DNA of 64,000 nt, taken from Sophora flavescens. Lineage: Eukaryota; Streptophyta; Magnoliopsida; Fabales; Fabaceae. Made by a program: the position numbers and the translations under genes. The DNA lies in assembly GCA_030762895.1 (NCBI GenBank), contig CM061065.1:74661676-74725675 (forward strand), in the 5' to 3' direction. The notes beneath the pieces are model-generated. The model saw only the letters and a list, made by a program, of their open reading frames with translations, was not told the origin of the DNA and made no database searches. Below are positions 45,608 to 56,039 of the stretch, piece by piece (within the stretch, counting starts at the first letter, position 1; every line of letters starts with the position of its first letter).

Positions 45608-46923
45608 TTGTTTTTCTTTACTTGAGTCTTATGTGTGAGTCTTGTGTTGGTAAGCTTGAAGGAATTTAATTGAATTTTGCATAGATGTATGGCATGATAT
45701 ATGTTGATGATTTCCCCCTAGGTTCTGAAAATTGAAAATTGATCCCCAAGTGAAAAATTAAAAATTGAACTTTGAGAAATTTTATTGTGATCGCATAATT
45801 TATGATAAGTTTGGGGTGAAGGGTTGCACACACTAGGGGTTGTATCTCGGTCAAACAATTTGCGAAAAATGTCCAGGTGAGGAATTTGATCCTCCAACAT
45901 TGTTTTTAATTGTGTGAATCACTTTTAAGTTGCACTTTCCCAGATTTGCTTGAATGTCTTCATGGTTTGCATGTTTATATGACTGCATCAAATGATGTAG
46001 ACACTTTTCTTTGAAATAACTACTTGGCCTAAATTGAACCAATCCCCAATGCATGTTCCCTAGTTAGCCACATTGAGCCTAATAAACCTATTGTTTCTTC
46101 ATGAACTTTTGTATAAGCCAAAAATCCGAAAAAATCATGTTAACCCAATCTTAGGATTAGGAGAGCATGGATGCTTAGAAAGACAAGGGTTGAAAGAAAC
46201 TAAGTTGGGGTGGCTACAAGGATATGATATATTGTTTTGGATTGAGAAAAATAAAAATAGAGGTTGGAGCCAAAGGCAAAAAGAAAAAGAAGAAAAGTAC
46301 AAAAATGTCAAAAAGGGTATTAAAAGAAAAAGGTTGTAGTCACCCAAAGCAAAAAGAAAAGAAAGAAAAAGAAAAAGGAATGAGTGGAAATTCAATGTGT
46401 CAAAATGTTCATGCTCTCTTAGTTCCTAGGGACTTAAGCCTAGTACCTTTGAATATCCTACCTTTAGCCAGGCCCCATTACAACCTTTAAAAGACCTTTT
46501 GATGTTGCATGCATGTTTTCGTGGGAACTATTTTTGAGATGAAAATCAAATTCATGGGAAGTGATCTTGAAATGTGAAATTCAGTGAAAGTTGATAACCT
46601 AGACAATTGAGTGAATGAGTGAACTATTAAATGCCATTGTGAGGAAGGCAAATGTTTGAAAATGGTTATCTCCCTTTTCTGTGTAACTTGGATCCTTTGC
46701 TTAGATTGATTATTGCATGAATGATGGAATTCTCTTGGTTTAAAGTAAATGAATGAGGGGATTACATTGATGTAAAAAAGGGGGAAAACATTGAAGAAAA
46801 TTGTATTGATAGAATTGCATGAAATTTGTGCGAAATTGATTGAATCCTTTAAGCTTGCCAAGTTTGAGCCTTTTTGAGTTTTGGTTTGTTTGGGGACAAG
46901 CAAAGTTTAAGTTTGGGGTATTT
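45608..46923 (+). other. Non-coding 3' part of element D
   Basis: No gene is present. It contains a purine-rich TAAGTTTGGGGTGA at 45806-45819 and a final GGGGACAAGCAAAGTTTAA, then AAGTTTGGGGTATTTT against the 3' LTR. The layout, with the two purine motifs about 1.1 kb apart, matches element C. Confidence 0.8.
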
Positions 46924-48265
46924 TGATAAGCCTCTGGCTCATCTAGTTTTATAACTAGGAAAACCATGGTTTTGTGCTAATTATATCTCGTTTTCGCCCA
47001 AATTGGATTTAATTGTCCTCAAGCAACACTTTGAGTCTCTTAAGTAGTTTTTAGGATATTTTAGCTAATTTTGAGTCAAATAAAGCATTTAATGCTATCT
47101 TATAATTTCAGGTTAAAAAGGGAAGGAAGAGCAAAGGGAAGGAAAATAAAGCAGAAGCCATCACGCCCTAGCCGTGACAGTGGTCACGGTCGTGATGAGC
47201 TACCCATCACGGGCGTGATGAGAAGGACCCTGAAGAACAGAGAGCATCACGGCCTAGTCGTGATGGAGGTCACAGCCGTGACAAACCAGAATTTGAATAC
47301 GCGCCCTTGGCATAACCCGTCACGGCCTGGCCGTGATGGCCATCACGGCCGTGACACGCACTTTTTAGGTCCAGACTTATCTCATCTATAAATAGAGCAT
47401 CAGACTTTTGCAAGGAGGAGGATCTGCACTTGGAGGCTGACGGCTGGAAGAGGGTTCCAACCCTAAAAAGGGATGTTTCCTTGCTCTAGGACAGGAAGAA
47501 GATTGAAGGATTCTTCTATGGAGTTTTCTTCATCCCTTCTCTCTTTCCCTTTTGTATTGTCATTTATCATGAGCAATTAAATCCCCTTGTTGTTGGGGTT
47601 AGATGTAGCTTTTCTGAACTTGGTTGTATTTGATTTGGTTTCAATGCAAGTTTCTAATTCTTTATGAGTATTTGATTCTATGCTTAATGCTTTTCATGGT
47701 TTGATCACCCATGGAATGATATGTTGCTTTGATAGACAATTGACAGATTGATGGTAAAGCATGCTCATGAGTCAAATGCCAAGTAATTCAAGAATCTAGA
47801 CATAGGTCTTGGGGTGATTGCAATCTTATAAGTCTTGACTCTTTATGCAAAAATCTCAGATTAATCCACCTAAGACATTAGGGTTTAATTTGAGGTTTTA
47901 GGCTCATTCCACCTAAGACATTAGGGTTTGAGTATTTAAAAAGGCTTGATTGTCATAATTGAATTAGGACTTGTGTTAGTAACCATTTCATTGCAATTAA
48001 GGGAGGATTAGTGTAGTCTAACCCTGACAATCTTAACCACATTTCTATTGCCCTCCAAGTGTTTGATTAAATATCCAAAAGACCAAAAATATTTTACTGC
48101 TTTTGCTGTTTTATAATTTGATCTCTCATCATGCCGTAGTTTAGTCTAGATAGTTGTTAGACTTGCGAATTGGTAATTGGCAACTGATCCTTGAGGACGA
48201 TATCCGGTCTCACCACCGTATTATTTGTACGACTAGGTATACTTGCCTATAGAAAAGTCGTATCA
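46924..48265 (+). repeat. 3' LTR of element D
   Basis: 1342 bp, TGATAAG to GTATCA, with the dyad array at 47158-47355 and TATAAAT at 47387-47393. CAACC follows as the target duplication. Confidence 0.95.
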
Positions 48266-48270
48266 CAACC

Positions 48271-49140
48271 TTCCAAAGATGTATGATGACTGTGTTCTCA
48301 GATATGATTGAGAAATCTATGGAAGTGTTTATGGATGACTTTTCAGTCTTTGGAAAAACCTTCCAAAGTTGTTTGTTGAACCTGGAACAGATACTTGACA
48401 GATGTGAGGAAACCAATCTTGTACTGAATTGGGAGAAGTGTCACTTCATGGTAACAAAATGAATTGTACTAGGACATAGAATCTCCAGGAATGGTATTGA
48501 GGTGGATAAGGCAAAGGTTGAAGTTATTGAAAAGCTACCTCCCCCCACACCAGTAAAAGGAATTAGAAGCTTCTTGGGCCATGCTGGTTTCTATAGAAGA
48601 TTTATCAAGGACTTCTCCAAGATCTCTAAACCACTGTGCCAGTTGCTAGAGCATAATAGAGCTTTTGAATTCACAGTTGAATGTCTGAAGGCATTTGAAA
48701 TCTTAAAGAATGCCCTCATCTCTGCACCTATCATTGTTCCACCTGATTGGGAGAAGCCTTTTGAGCTCATGTGTGATGCAAGTGACTTTGCTGTAGGAGC
48801 AGTATTGGGACAAAGGTACAACAAGGTGCTGCATCCTGTCTATTATGCAAGCAAGTCCTTTATTGATGCTCAAATTAATTATACAACCACTGAGAAGGAA
48901 TTACTAGTTGTAGTATTTTCCTTTGAGAAGTTTGGATCCTATCTTGTTGGAACAAAAGTGGTAGTCTACACTAACCACTCAGCCATCAAATACTTGATTA
49001 CAAGAAGGATGCTAAACCAAGGCTCATCAGATGGGTGCTATTGCTTCAAGAATTTGACTTGGAAATCAGAGATAAGAAGGGGGTGGAGAATCAAGTAGCT
49101 GATCACCTTTCAAGATTACCAGAGGATGTTGTAGCATCCA
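48271..49140 (+). pseudogene. Athila A reverse transcriptase (C-terminal) and RNase H
   Basis: RT resumes directly after the CAACC duplication and gives the catalytic block VFMDDFSVFG near 48330. An in-frame TGA lies at about 48461 before IVLGHRIS. RNase H follows: ELMCDASDFAVGAVLGQR near 48770 and TTTEKELLVVVF near 48890. Next comes VYTNHSAIKYL near 48965, where the usual catalytic Asp is Asn. A frameshift follows near 49015. The LTR insertion separated this part from the RT palm half by 15.3 kb. Confidence 0.93.
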
Positions 49141-50494
49141 GGTGAACAGCCATTGTTGAATCCTTCCCTGATGAACAATTGCTAGCAATGCAAGATGCTG
49201 CAGCACCTTGGTATGCTGATCTGGTCAACTTTTTGGCTAGTGGTGTGGTTCCTCCAGACATGAATTCTCAGCAAAAGAGGAGATTTTTCCATCAAGCAAA
49301 AAGTATGTCTGGGATGAGCCATACATGTACAAGATGTGCCCAAACAATTTGAATAGAAGGTGCGCTGTAGATGAAGAATTCCAGGATATACTGACTCAGT
49401 GCCATACTGCAGTATATGGTGGACACTTTGGTGGCATGAGAACTGCTGCCAAGGTGCTCCAATTAGGTTTATCCTGGCCTACTCTATTTAGAGATGCACC
49501 TGAATTTGTTAAACACTGTGATAGGTGCCAAAGGGTAGGGAATTTGTCTAACAAAAATGAAGTGCCCCTCAACACTATTTTAGAAATTGAACTTTTTGAT
49601 GTGTGGGGTATTGACTTTATGGGACCATTTCGACCTTCCTTTGGCAACCTCTACATTTTGGTGGCAGTTGATTATGCGTCTTAATGGGTGGAGGCTGTGG
49701 CAACAATCAAAAATGATGCTAGGGTGGTAACAAAGTTTTTACAAAAAAATATTTTTTCTAGATTTGGAACCCCTAGAGCTATCATTAGTGATGAATGTAC
49801 CCATTTTTGCAACCAAGTTTTCTCAAAACTACTTGTAAAATATGGGGTTAAGCATAAAGTAGTCACAGCCTACCATCCCCAAACTAATGGTCAAGCTGAG
49901 TTATCCAACAGGGAAATCAAAAGAATTCTGGAAAAGATGGTCAACCCAAGTAGGAAGGATTGGTCTTCACATCTGGATAAGGCCCTGTGGGCTTATAGGA
50001 CTGCATTCAAAACTCCTTTGGGGATGTCCCCATATAGAATGATGTATGGGAAAGCTTGCCATTTACCCTTGGAGTTGCAGCACAAGCCCTTCTGGGCAAT
50101 AAAGAAACTGAATTTTGATCGTCTGTCTGCTGGAGCAGCATGCATGCTGCAGCTTAATGAACTAGAAGAACACAGACTGTTTTCCTATGAAAATGCTGAA
50201 GCATACAAGGCAAAAACTAAAGCTTGGCATGATAAGAAGATCCATCACAGATCCTTTCATGGAGGAGAACAAGTGCTGCTGTTCAATTCAAGGATGAAGC
50301 TTTTTCCAGGCAAGCTTAAGTCAAGGTGGTCTGGTCCATTCCAAGCTGTGAAAGTCTATCCACACGGAGATGTAAATTTGCTAGATGCTGCAAGTGGCAG
50401 GGGATTCAAGGTTAATGGCCAGAGAATCAAGCATTATTTTGGTGAGCCTGTGGACAGAATGAAGGTCACCACCACCCTTGACGACATAGAATGA
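49141..50494 (+). pseudogene. Athila A integrase
   Basis: The N-terminal zinc domain shows HTAVYGGH then CDRCQRVG (HHCC) at about 49405-49540. The catalytic core has D in GIDFMGPF at 49608, D in IISDECTHF at 49785 and E in NGQAELSNREIK at 49890, the D-D35-E triad. Beyond are the GPY-like stretch KSRWSGPFQAVKVYPHG and the end at DDIE-stop (50494). One TAA at 49682 interrupts the core just before WVEA. There is no chromodomain, which supports Athila rather than a chromovirus. Confidence 0.93.
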
Positions 50495-51090
50495 TGTTGC
50501 AACATGCTCTAACTGAGGACCTGATAAACCTAGCGCTCATGGAAGGTATCCCATCAATAAAAGTATTTAGTTTGTTGAATAATGAAGCATCAATGGTGAA
50601 AGGAGTAAGTTTCTGCTGCAACATAAGCAAGATAATGGGTTGTTCTGGAGCATTGCTACATCATTGCTCCGAAAAGGGCTACGAACAGAAAAGGGAGAGA
50701 TCTTTTGGATAGGGACTAACTACTGACAAAAGTACAAGGTGGGGGCCAGTCAAGTTTTGTCTGTTGTGGGAAAAGTGTACATTGGACATATTTTAAAATT
50801 TTTTGAAAAAGTTTTAATGATAGTGGGATGTGGAGAGAGAAGGTCACGATCTCCCATGATCAACCCCCAACCACACAATCTGTTTTTCTCTCTCTTCTTT
50901 ATTCCCCTCTTTCCCACGTCTACCACCCTCTGTACCCAATCCCTCCCTCCTGACATATTAAATAACCCACGCCTCTTTCTTCCACTCAATAAATACACTC
51001 TCGTAAACCTTTCGTTCTTCTCTCTCAACTCGTGAAACACAACCATAAAAACTCTTCATTTCCTCTCTAACCCAACCCACATACCCACCA
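50495..51090 (+). promoter_or_regulatory. Pol-to-ORF3 spacer with promoter-like sequence
   Basis: There is no gene up to 51090. From about 50920 the sequence becomes CT-rich with a TATA-like AATAAATACACTC near 50988, then TCTCTCAACTCG and CCTCTCTAACCC leading to the ATG of ORF3. This looks like a promoter and leader for the downstream ORF. Confidence 0.4.
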
Positions 51091-51990
51091 TGACTGCTAA
51101 AAAAGGAAGCTGAGTGAAACACAGAGCTATTAAAAATGCTGCTCCTGCTTTTGCTACTCAAAACGAAAACCTAACCACCTGGATCAGTGAGGAAGCACAA
51201 GAGAAATATGAGAAAGAAACACTCAGCTGTAACCTCCACCAAGAAAAAAGGGTTCAAATATGGGAACGGGTGAACTGGGGGACTATTATTAGAACTGGTG
51301 GAAGTGATAGAAGCACACCAGTGGAAAACCTTTGCTGAGCATAAAGATGGTTTCTGCACACAAATGGTAAAGGAGTTTTATGCGAACATTGCTTCTAATG
51401 ACCAAACCTTTGTGGTGATCATAGGGGGAAAAGTGTCCCTTTCTGCCCTTAATCAACATCTTGGGCTGGAAGGGAAGTCTTGTGATGAAGATTGCCGCTG
51501 CATATGCTGCAACAACAGTGGAAGAGGAGGAGGACACAATTCCTCTTTCCAAAAGAGCAAAGCTTGCTGTGCCAAAGGCTGCAGCTGTGATAAAAAAGGA
51601 GAAGGTTACAGCAGCATAGAAAGAAGAGGAGGCAAGGGCTGTTGCAGTAAAAGAAGCTGATAGTGGAGAAGCAATTGAGGCAGTGGATGAACAGAAAAAG
51701 AGACTGGAGAAGAAATTGAGGGAGAGGAAGGAGGAGAAGAGGCAGAAGAAGATAAGGAAGATGAGGAAGATGTGCAAGTCACTGGAGCAACACCCGGAAA
51801 GGTGCCTTCCACCAAGAGTGAAGGCACCAGGAAGAGTTTGTGTGTCCGAGCACCTTAGGCTTGAAACAGAGCCAAAGAGGATGTTACAGGTTGCTGCATC
51901 ATCCCACAACAGGAGCACATTAAACCTTCCACCCCATTACCAGTTTTATGATCTAGTTCTTTTTATCTTTTCTGCAAGTAGTGGTCACTA
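51091..51990 (+). pseudogene. Athila A env-like ORF3
   Basis: The ORF starts near ATG 51091 (MTAKKGS, then a stop). The block AFATQNENLTTWISEEAQEK is followed, after a frameshift near 51260, by EAHQWKTFAEHKDGF and VKEFYANIASNDQTFVVI. This is the conserved plant retroelement ORF3 ('putative plant transposon protein') region that lies after integrase in Athila. A glutamate/lysine-rich tail runs at about 51680-51790. Several frameshifts make it non-functional. No signal peptide or membrane segment is visible in the pieces. The envelope name is by position only. Confidence 0.7.
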
Positions 51991-53387
51991 GGACCTGTCT
52001 TATCTGTTTGTTAGTAGGGCCATAAGGCCATAGTTGTTTTTAAATTTCCGGTTGATGAATGGCCATGCATGTGCCCACCTCTTGTTTCCATATGATTAAA
52101 GATTAAATGGAAATGGCCTCTGGCCTCTTTTGCTGTGTTTAAATTATAAATCTTAGAATGAAACTCTTGCTGAATAACTTAATGCACTAACTTGATTGTG
52201 AACACCAACACTACTACACCACTGATTAGGATAGAGGATACATGTGCTGCAGCATGACTAGACAAATATGAGCCTGAGTGACAAAAGTACAATGCACATA
52301 TATATCACACTCACGTAATTTCTGAAAGATTTGTTTTGATTCTGTCTGATCTAGACACACCTGGTTGCACACAATTTATGCTCGAGGCAATTTTCTTATT
52401 CTATTTTATTTCAGCTAGTGCCTAAATAGCCATGCCTCTCATTGTATTTGTCCCTAGTGTGCCCCTTTGAGCCTTAACCCTTTATTGAGACAACTAGTAC
52501 ATGCAAAGCTCTTAACTAGAAACACAAAAAACACCTGAACAAGTACAGCTTAAAGATTCTTTTGAAGCTAGCTCTGACATAAGTTTTTTTTTTGGGGGGG
52601 GGGTAGAGCTTGAGGACAAGCATCATTGTTAAGTTTGGGGGTGCAGGCTGTAGGAAGGCTATAAATAAAATAGTAGACGGAAAGGCGGCATAGAAATGAG
52701 GAACTCATTAGTGCAGATAGTAAGGCTACCATTTTTCTTTAAAAAAATGGAAAATGTGAAAATTTTGAACAGAGAACGGTGAAAAGCTTGAAAATTAACA
52801 GTAAAGAACAATTGATGCTTGTTCTCTATTCTCAACAAAAAAATAATAAGCTGTGGACTTAGTGATGGAAAGGAAGGTCCAAGAAAGTAAAGTAGTGAAT
52901 ATTGTGGGAGCATTTGGGAAGTTAAGCTAGACAGAAAAGCATATTTTTGCTCTACCTATGGATTAGCTAGTTTCCCAAATATCTTAACCCCACATATCCT
53001 AAGCCCAGTTACAACCCTTAAAGACCTCTTGCTGTGTGTAATCCTGTGTTGTTTTAAATGTGATATAATCTTATTAAGTTTAGATCAGAGATGCATGTTT
53101 GTGATGAGAGTGAAATTCTGTTGAGAGAGTGAGAGGCAGAACCAACTGTTTTGAGAGATTGTGCTGCAGCATATGTTAATATGTTTGAAACCAGTGTTGT
53201 AGCAGTTATTGGTGTGAGAAGGATAGAAATCGTGTTTTGATAGGAAAGTATGAGTGGAATTCTGAGCTCTTGATAGAATGAAAAATCTGGGCGAACCATG
53301 CATGCCATTCAGTAAGTTTAGTCCTTTTGTTTTTATGTATTTCTTTTGCATTACATGAGGACAAGCAATGGTTTAAGTTTAGGGGTG
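51991..53387 (+). other. Athila A 3' non-coding region and polypurine tract
   Basis: No gene is seen. A G-run at 52594-52603 and GAGGACAAGCATCATTG then AAGTTTGGGGGTGCAGG (52631-52647) form a first purine motif. A second copy, GAGGACAAGCAATGG then TTTAAGTTTAGGGGTG, lies directly against the 3' LTR and is the PPT. Confidence 0.75.
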
Positions 53388-54694
53388 TGATAACTCTTTT
53401 AATGAAGAGTTATTTGGCTCATTTTCTATATTAATTGTTGCTATATTTGAGGTTTTTAGTCTTGATTTTGGTAGGAAATGCTGTTTTGTAAATATTTGTG
53501 TGAAGCATTGTTAATATCAGCATTTTGCTCTTGAATGCTCCAACGTTGTCTCAAAATTTATGTGTTTGCTTATGCATTAAACTTGCTGGAGCATGGATGA
53601 AGCATGGGTGAATAAACTATTGGTTGCTGCAGCGGGGATTACTTCCCAGTGGCTCTGCACTAAAGGACAAATATGACAAGGACACCTTTCCTCTCTCCTC
53701 ATAGGCGCTGGCACTGCCATTTTAAGGAATCACACGCGTCTAGGGATCTGATTTTACCACTTTTAAGGAATTGGGCCATGGTTTATTTTATTATTACTTT
53801 TGTTGCTGGCCCAAAATGGAATGAAAGAGAATAGGGTACTATATAAGCATTTAGGGAAACTCTAGTAGGAGACACTTTGATTTTATTACACAATACCTTG
53901 TCCTTTCTTGGAGGCTACGTTATCATCTTCTCTATCCAGCTGCTGCGTTTTTATTTCATCCATTGTAATGACTTCCTTTTCATTTCTACATTTTGCTTCT
54001 TGTAAGCTCATTATGGGCTAAACACTTTTAAGCTTTAGGTATGCAAATGTAATGAATGCTTAGCTGAGTTATGTAATGAATATGTTCTTGATTATTTAAT
54101 TAAGAGTGATCAACCTAATTAGATATTTAGCTTGCTTGGTTTGGAAGAATTAAGTAAGCAGAAATTGATAAAGGATAGGGGTTAAATCATTAATTGGAAA
54201 ATTGAATGAAGTTGGATAGACTAGGAGTGGTCATTCAAGCCTCTACACTAGCTGGAACATGCTTATTAAGAGGGTGCTGTAATCAATCTGAATCTAGGAA
54301 TAGAAAACAGTTAATGAACCTAACCCTTAAGTGTCAAAAAACACACTTTTATTTCCAGGAGTTAGATACTAGAGCATATTCAGAACATGATATAAACTAA
54401 GTAGGATTTATGCTACAACATACCTAGAGCTATTTTTCTCCATATTTGAGAACATTTTCTCTTTACCGTTTGCCGCTTACTTTCATTTCTTACTTTAAAG
54501 TTTTCTTTATTTTATTTGCACACTCACCACAATTTTTGGCTACCATTCCTAACTCCTAGAACATATAATCTGATTTGGAATTTGATGCACCATTATAATC
54601 CCTGTGGGAACGAAATCTGAACTTAGTTTCTATATTACTTGAGGCCATTGTGTATACTTGCACAAGCTTAAAGACATATGTTTTTAAGGCAACA
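53388..54694 (+). repeat. 3' LTR of Athila A
   Basis: 1307 bp, TGATAACTC to GGCAACA. The start folds with arms ATAACTCTT and AAGAGTTAT. A TATA-like ACTATATAAG lies at about 53838. It is homologous to 19407-20731 and to the solo LTR at 1612-2587. Confidence 0.95.
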
Positions 54695-54699
54695 GACGT

Positions 54700-56000
54700 G
54701 CTCAAAAGCGTGCCCCGTTTCTGGATCTTGAATTGGAGCACGGGCGTGCTCCTCATCAATAACGGTCGTTCTCAGTGGAGCGTGGCCTTACTGATCTGGG
54801 CAGAAAGGGCCAAAAACCTTTCCGAAATCCTTGGGGACAATCCAATATTCAATCCTAATGGCTTTTACTAATCCATTGATCATCGGTTTCATTGATCTTA
54901 ATTAATATTCATGTCTTACAAAAGGGGAATTAATCCTTTAATCTCAATTCATTTAATTGTCCCTAGTCTCTCATAAATCAATCCCTATTGTTCTTGGCTA
55001 AACCATTGGCATAATCCTCACTCATTACTATCGTTCAGATTTATGAACAAGGGGAACAACCTCCTTTGACATTATTAACAGATTCAACGTTTAACATTAA
55101 CGTGTCACAATATCAATCAATAGCTAATACAACACAATATCTTAATTATGATAAAACACTCAATCATGGCATCATCACATTATCATGTTCATAATAGACA
55201 ACATTAATCAATAATAACAGCCATGCCAATCATTAATATTGTAAACAGTTAAGCATCATATAGCAACAGGCATAAAGTCATATAGACATGTTATCAAAGG
55301 AAAGGGTTATGGGAACCCTTCGTCTTACGCTACCCTCAAGCCAACATATTCATACTATTCCTTCTCCCCATACCTGGTACGAAGAATTCCCGTTAAACTG
55401 ACGAAGATCCTAAACTGGTTCCCTCGAACGGCTTGACGAACGTTCCCTAGCCTTGGTCAACACAAAAAGGTTAACCAATTTGTTCCCAATTCACAACAAG
55501 AAAAAGGAACTAAGAAAATGGAAGAACTATAACTTTGATAATTGACACTAACACGTGATTGTACTCTCTCAACTACAAAGGGAACACCAAACAAGGATTG
55601 GGTTCAAAGGGAAAGAATGAGAGAGGCTGCCGTCACACTTAGGATTGCCTAACGTGCCAATTTTGAGGGTTTCACTCGTAACCCTCGCTGTTCGCTGTCT
55701 ATATATAGACTCCGCACCGAGCACGACCGTGCACCCCCTTAAGCACGGTCGTGCTTGACTTAGCGTCAGCGAGACGCGCTTATACCTGAGCATGATCGTG
55801 CTCCCTATTGAGAACGACAATGCTTGTGGCTCAGGCAGCCACAAGACACGTGCTCAAGCACAGGCGTGCTGACACATGAGCACGGGCGTGCTCATGCATC
55901 AGGAAGGGATTTTAACCTAAAACCCCACTTAGCCCACTCTAAACATTCCTAACAAGCATGTCATACGCAAAATCACTTATACGAAAAACGGGGTGTTACA
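54700..56000 (-). repeat. Chromovirus 3' LTR, proximal (U3) part
   Basis: On the minus strand it starts TGTAACACCCCGTTTTTCG at 56000. The U3 dyads lie at 55721-55894. TATATATAG is at 55700-55708 and the R region extends leftward to the Athila A break. Together with 18144-19406 the LTR is 2564 bp. Confidence 0.85.
55721..55894 (-). promoter_or_regulatory. AGCACG/CGTGCT dyad array upstream of the chromovirus TATA box
   Basis: The inverted repeats are GCACGACCGTGC (55721-55732), AAGCACGGTCGTGCTT (55741-55756), GAGCATGATCGTGCTC (55788-55803), AAGCACAGGCGTGCT (55856-55870) and TGAGCACGGGCGTGCTCA (55877-55894). The TATA box 55700-55708 lies about 12 bp downstream on the minus strand. Confidence 0.7.
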
Positions 56001-56039
56001 ATTCCATCCCACTTATAAAAAATTTCGTCCTCGAAATTT

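Larger units (their letters stand above)
32991..48265 (+). mobile_element. Gag-only LTR retrotransposon D inserted in the Athila A RT
   Basis: LTRs are 32991-34323 plus 44097-44145 (5', split by element C) and 46924-48265 (3', 1342 bp). It has perfect TG...CA-type ends TGATAAG...GTATCA and a perfect target duplication CAACC at 32986-32990 and 48266-48270. The PBS is of the tRNA-Asp type, as in Athila. The internal region has a single gag-like ORF and no protease, RT or integrase, so it depends on another element for movement. Its own length is about 5.5 kb. Confidence 0.95.
19407..54694 (+). mobile_element. Athila-type Ty3/gypsy retrotransposon A (with nested CACTA, D and C)
   Basis: The order is LTR (19407-20731), PBS, gag, protease, reverse transcriptase, RNase H, integrase, env-like ORF3, PPT, LTR (53388-54694). 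It is 35.3 kb in situ, of which about 11.1 kb is its own, a normal Athila length. The target duplication is GGCGT at 19402-19406 against GACGT at 54695-54699, one mismatch. The target was the centre of a dyad in the chromovirus LTR. It is dead: several stops and frameshifts, plus two insertions within the RT domain. Confidence 0.95.

Noticed and set aside
51470..51660. Cysteine-rich frame with CDEDCRCICC-like runs resembling a metallothionein
   Set aside because: It is an alternative frame of the Athila ORF3 remnant. The real reading (EFYANI block) and the glutamate-rich tail are in other frames, and no independent start or promoter supports it.
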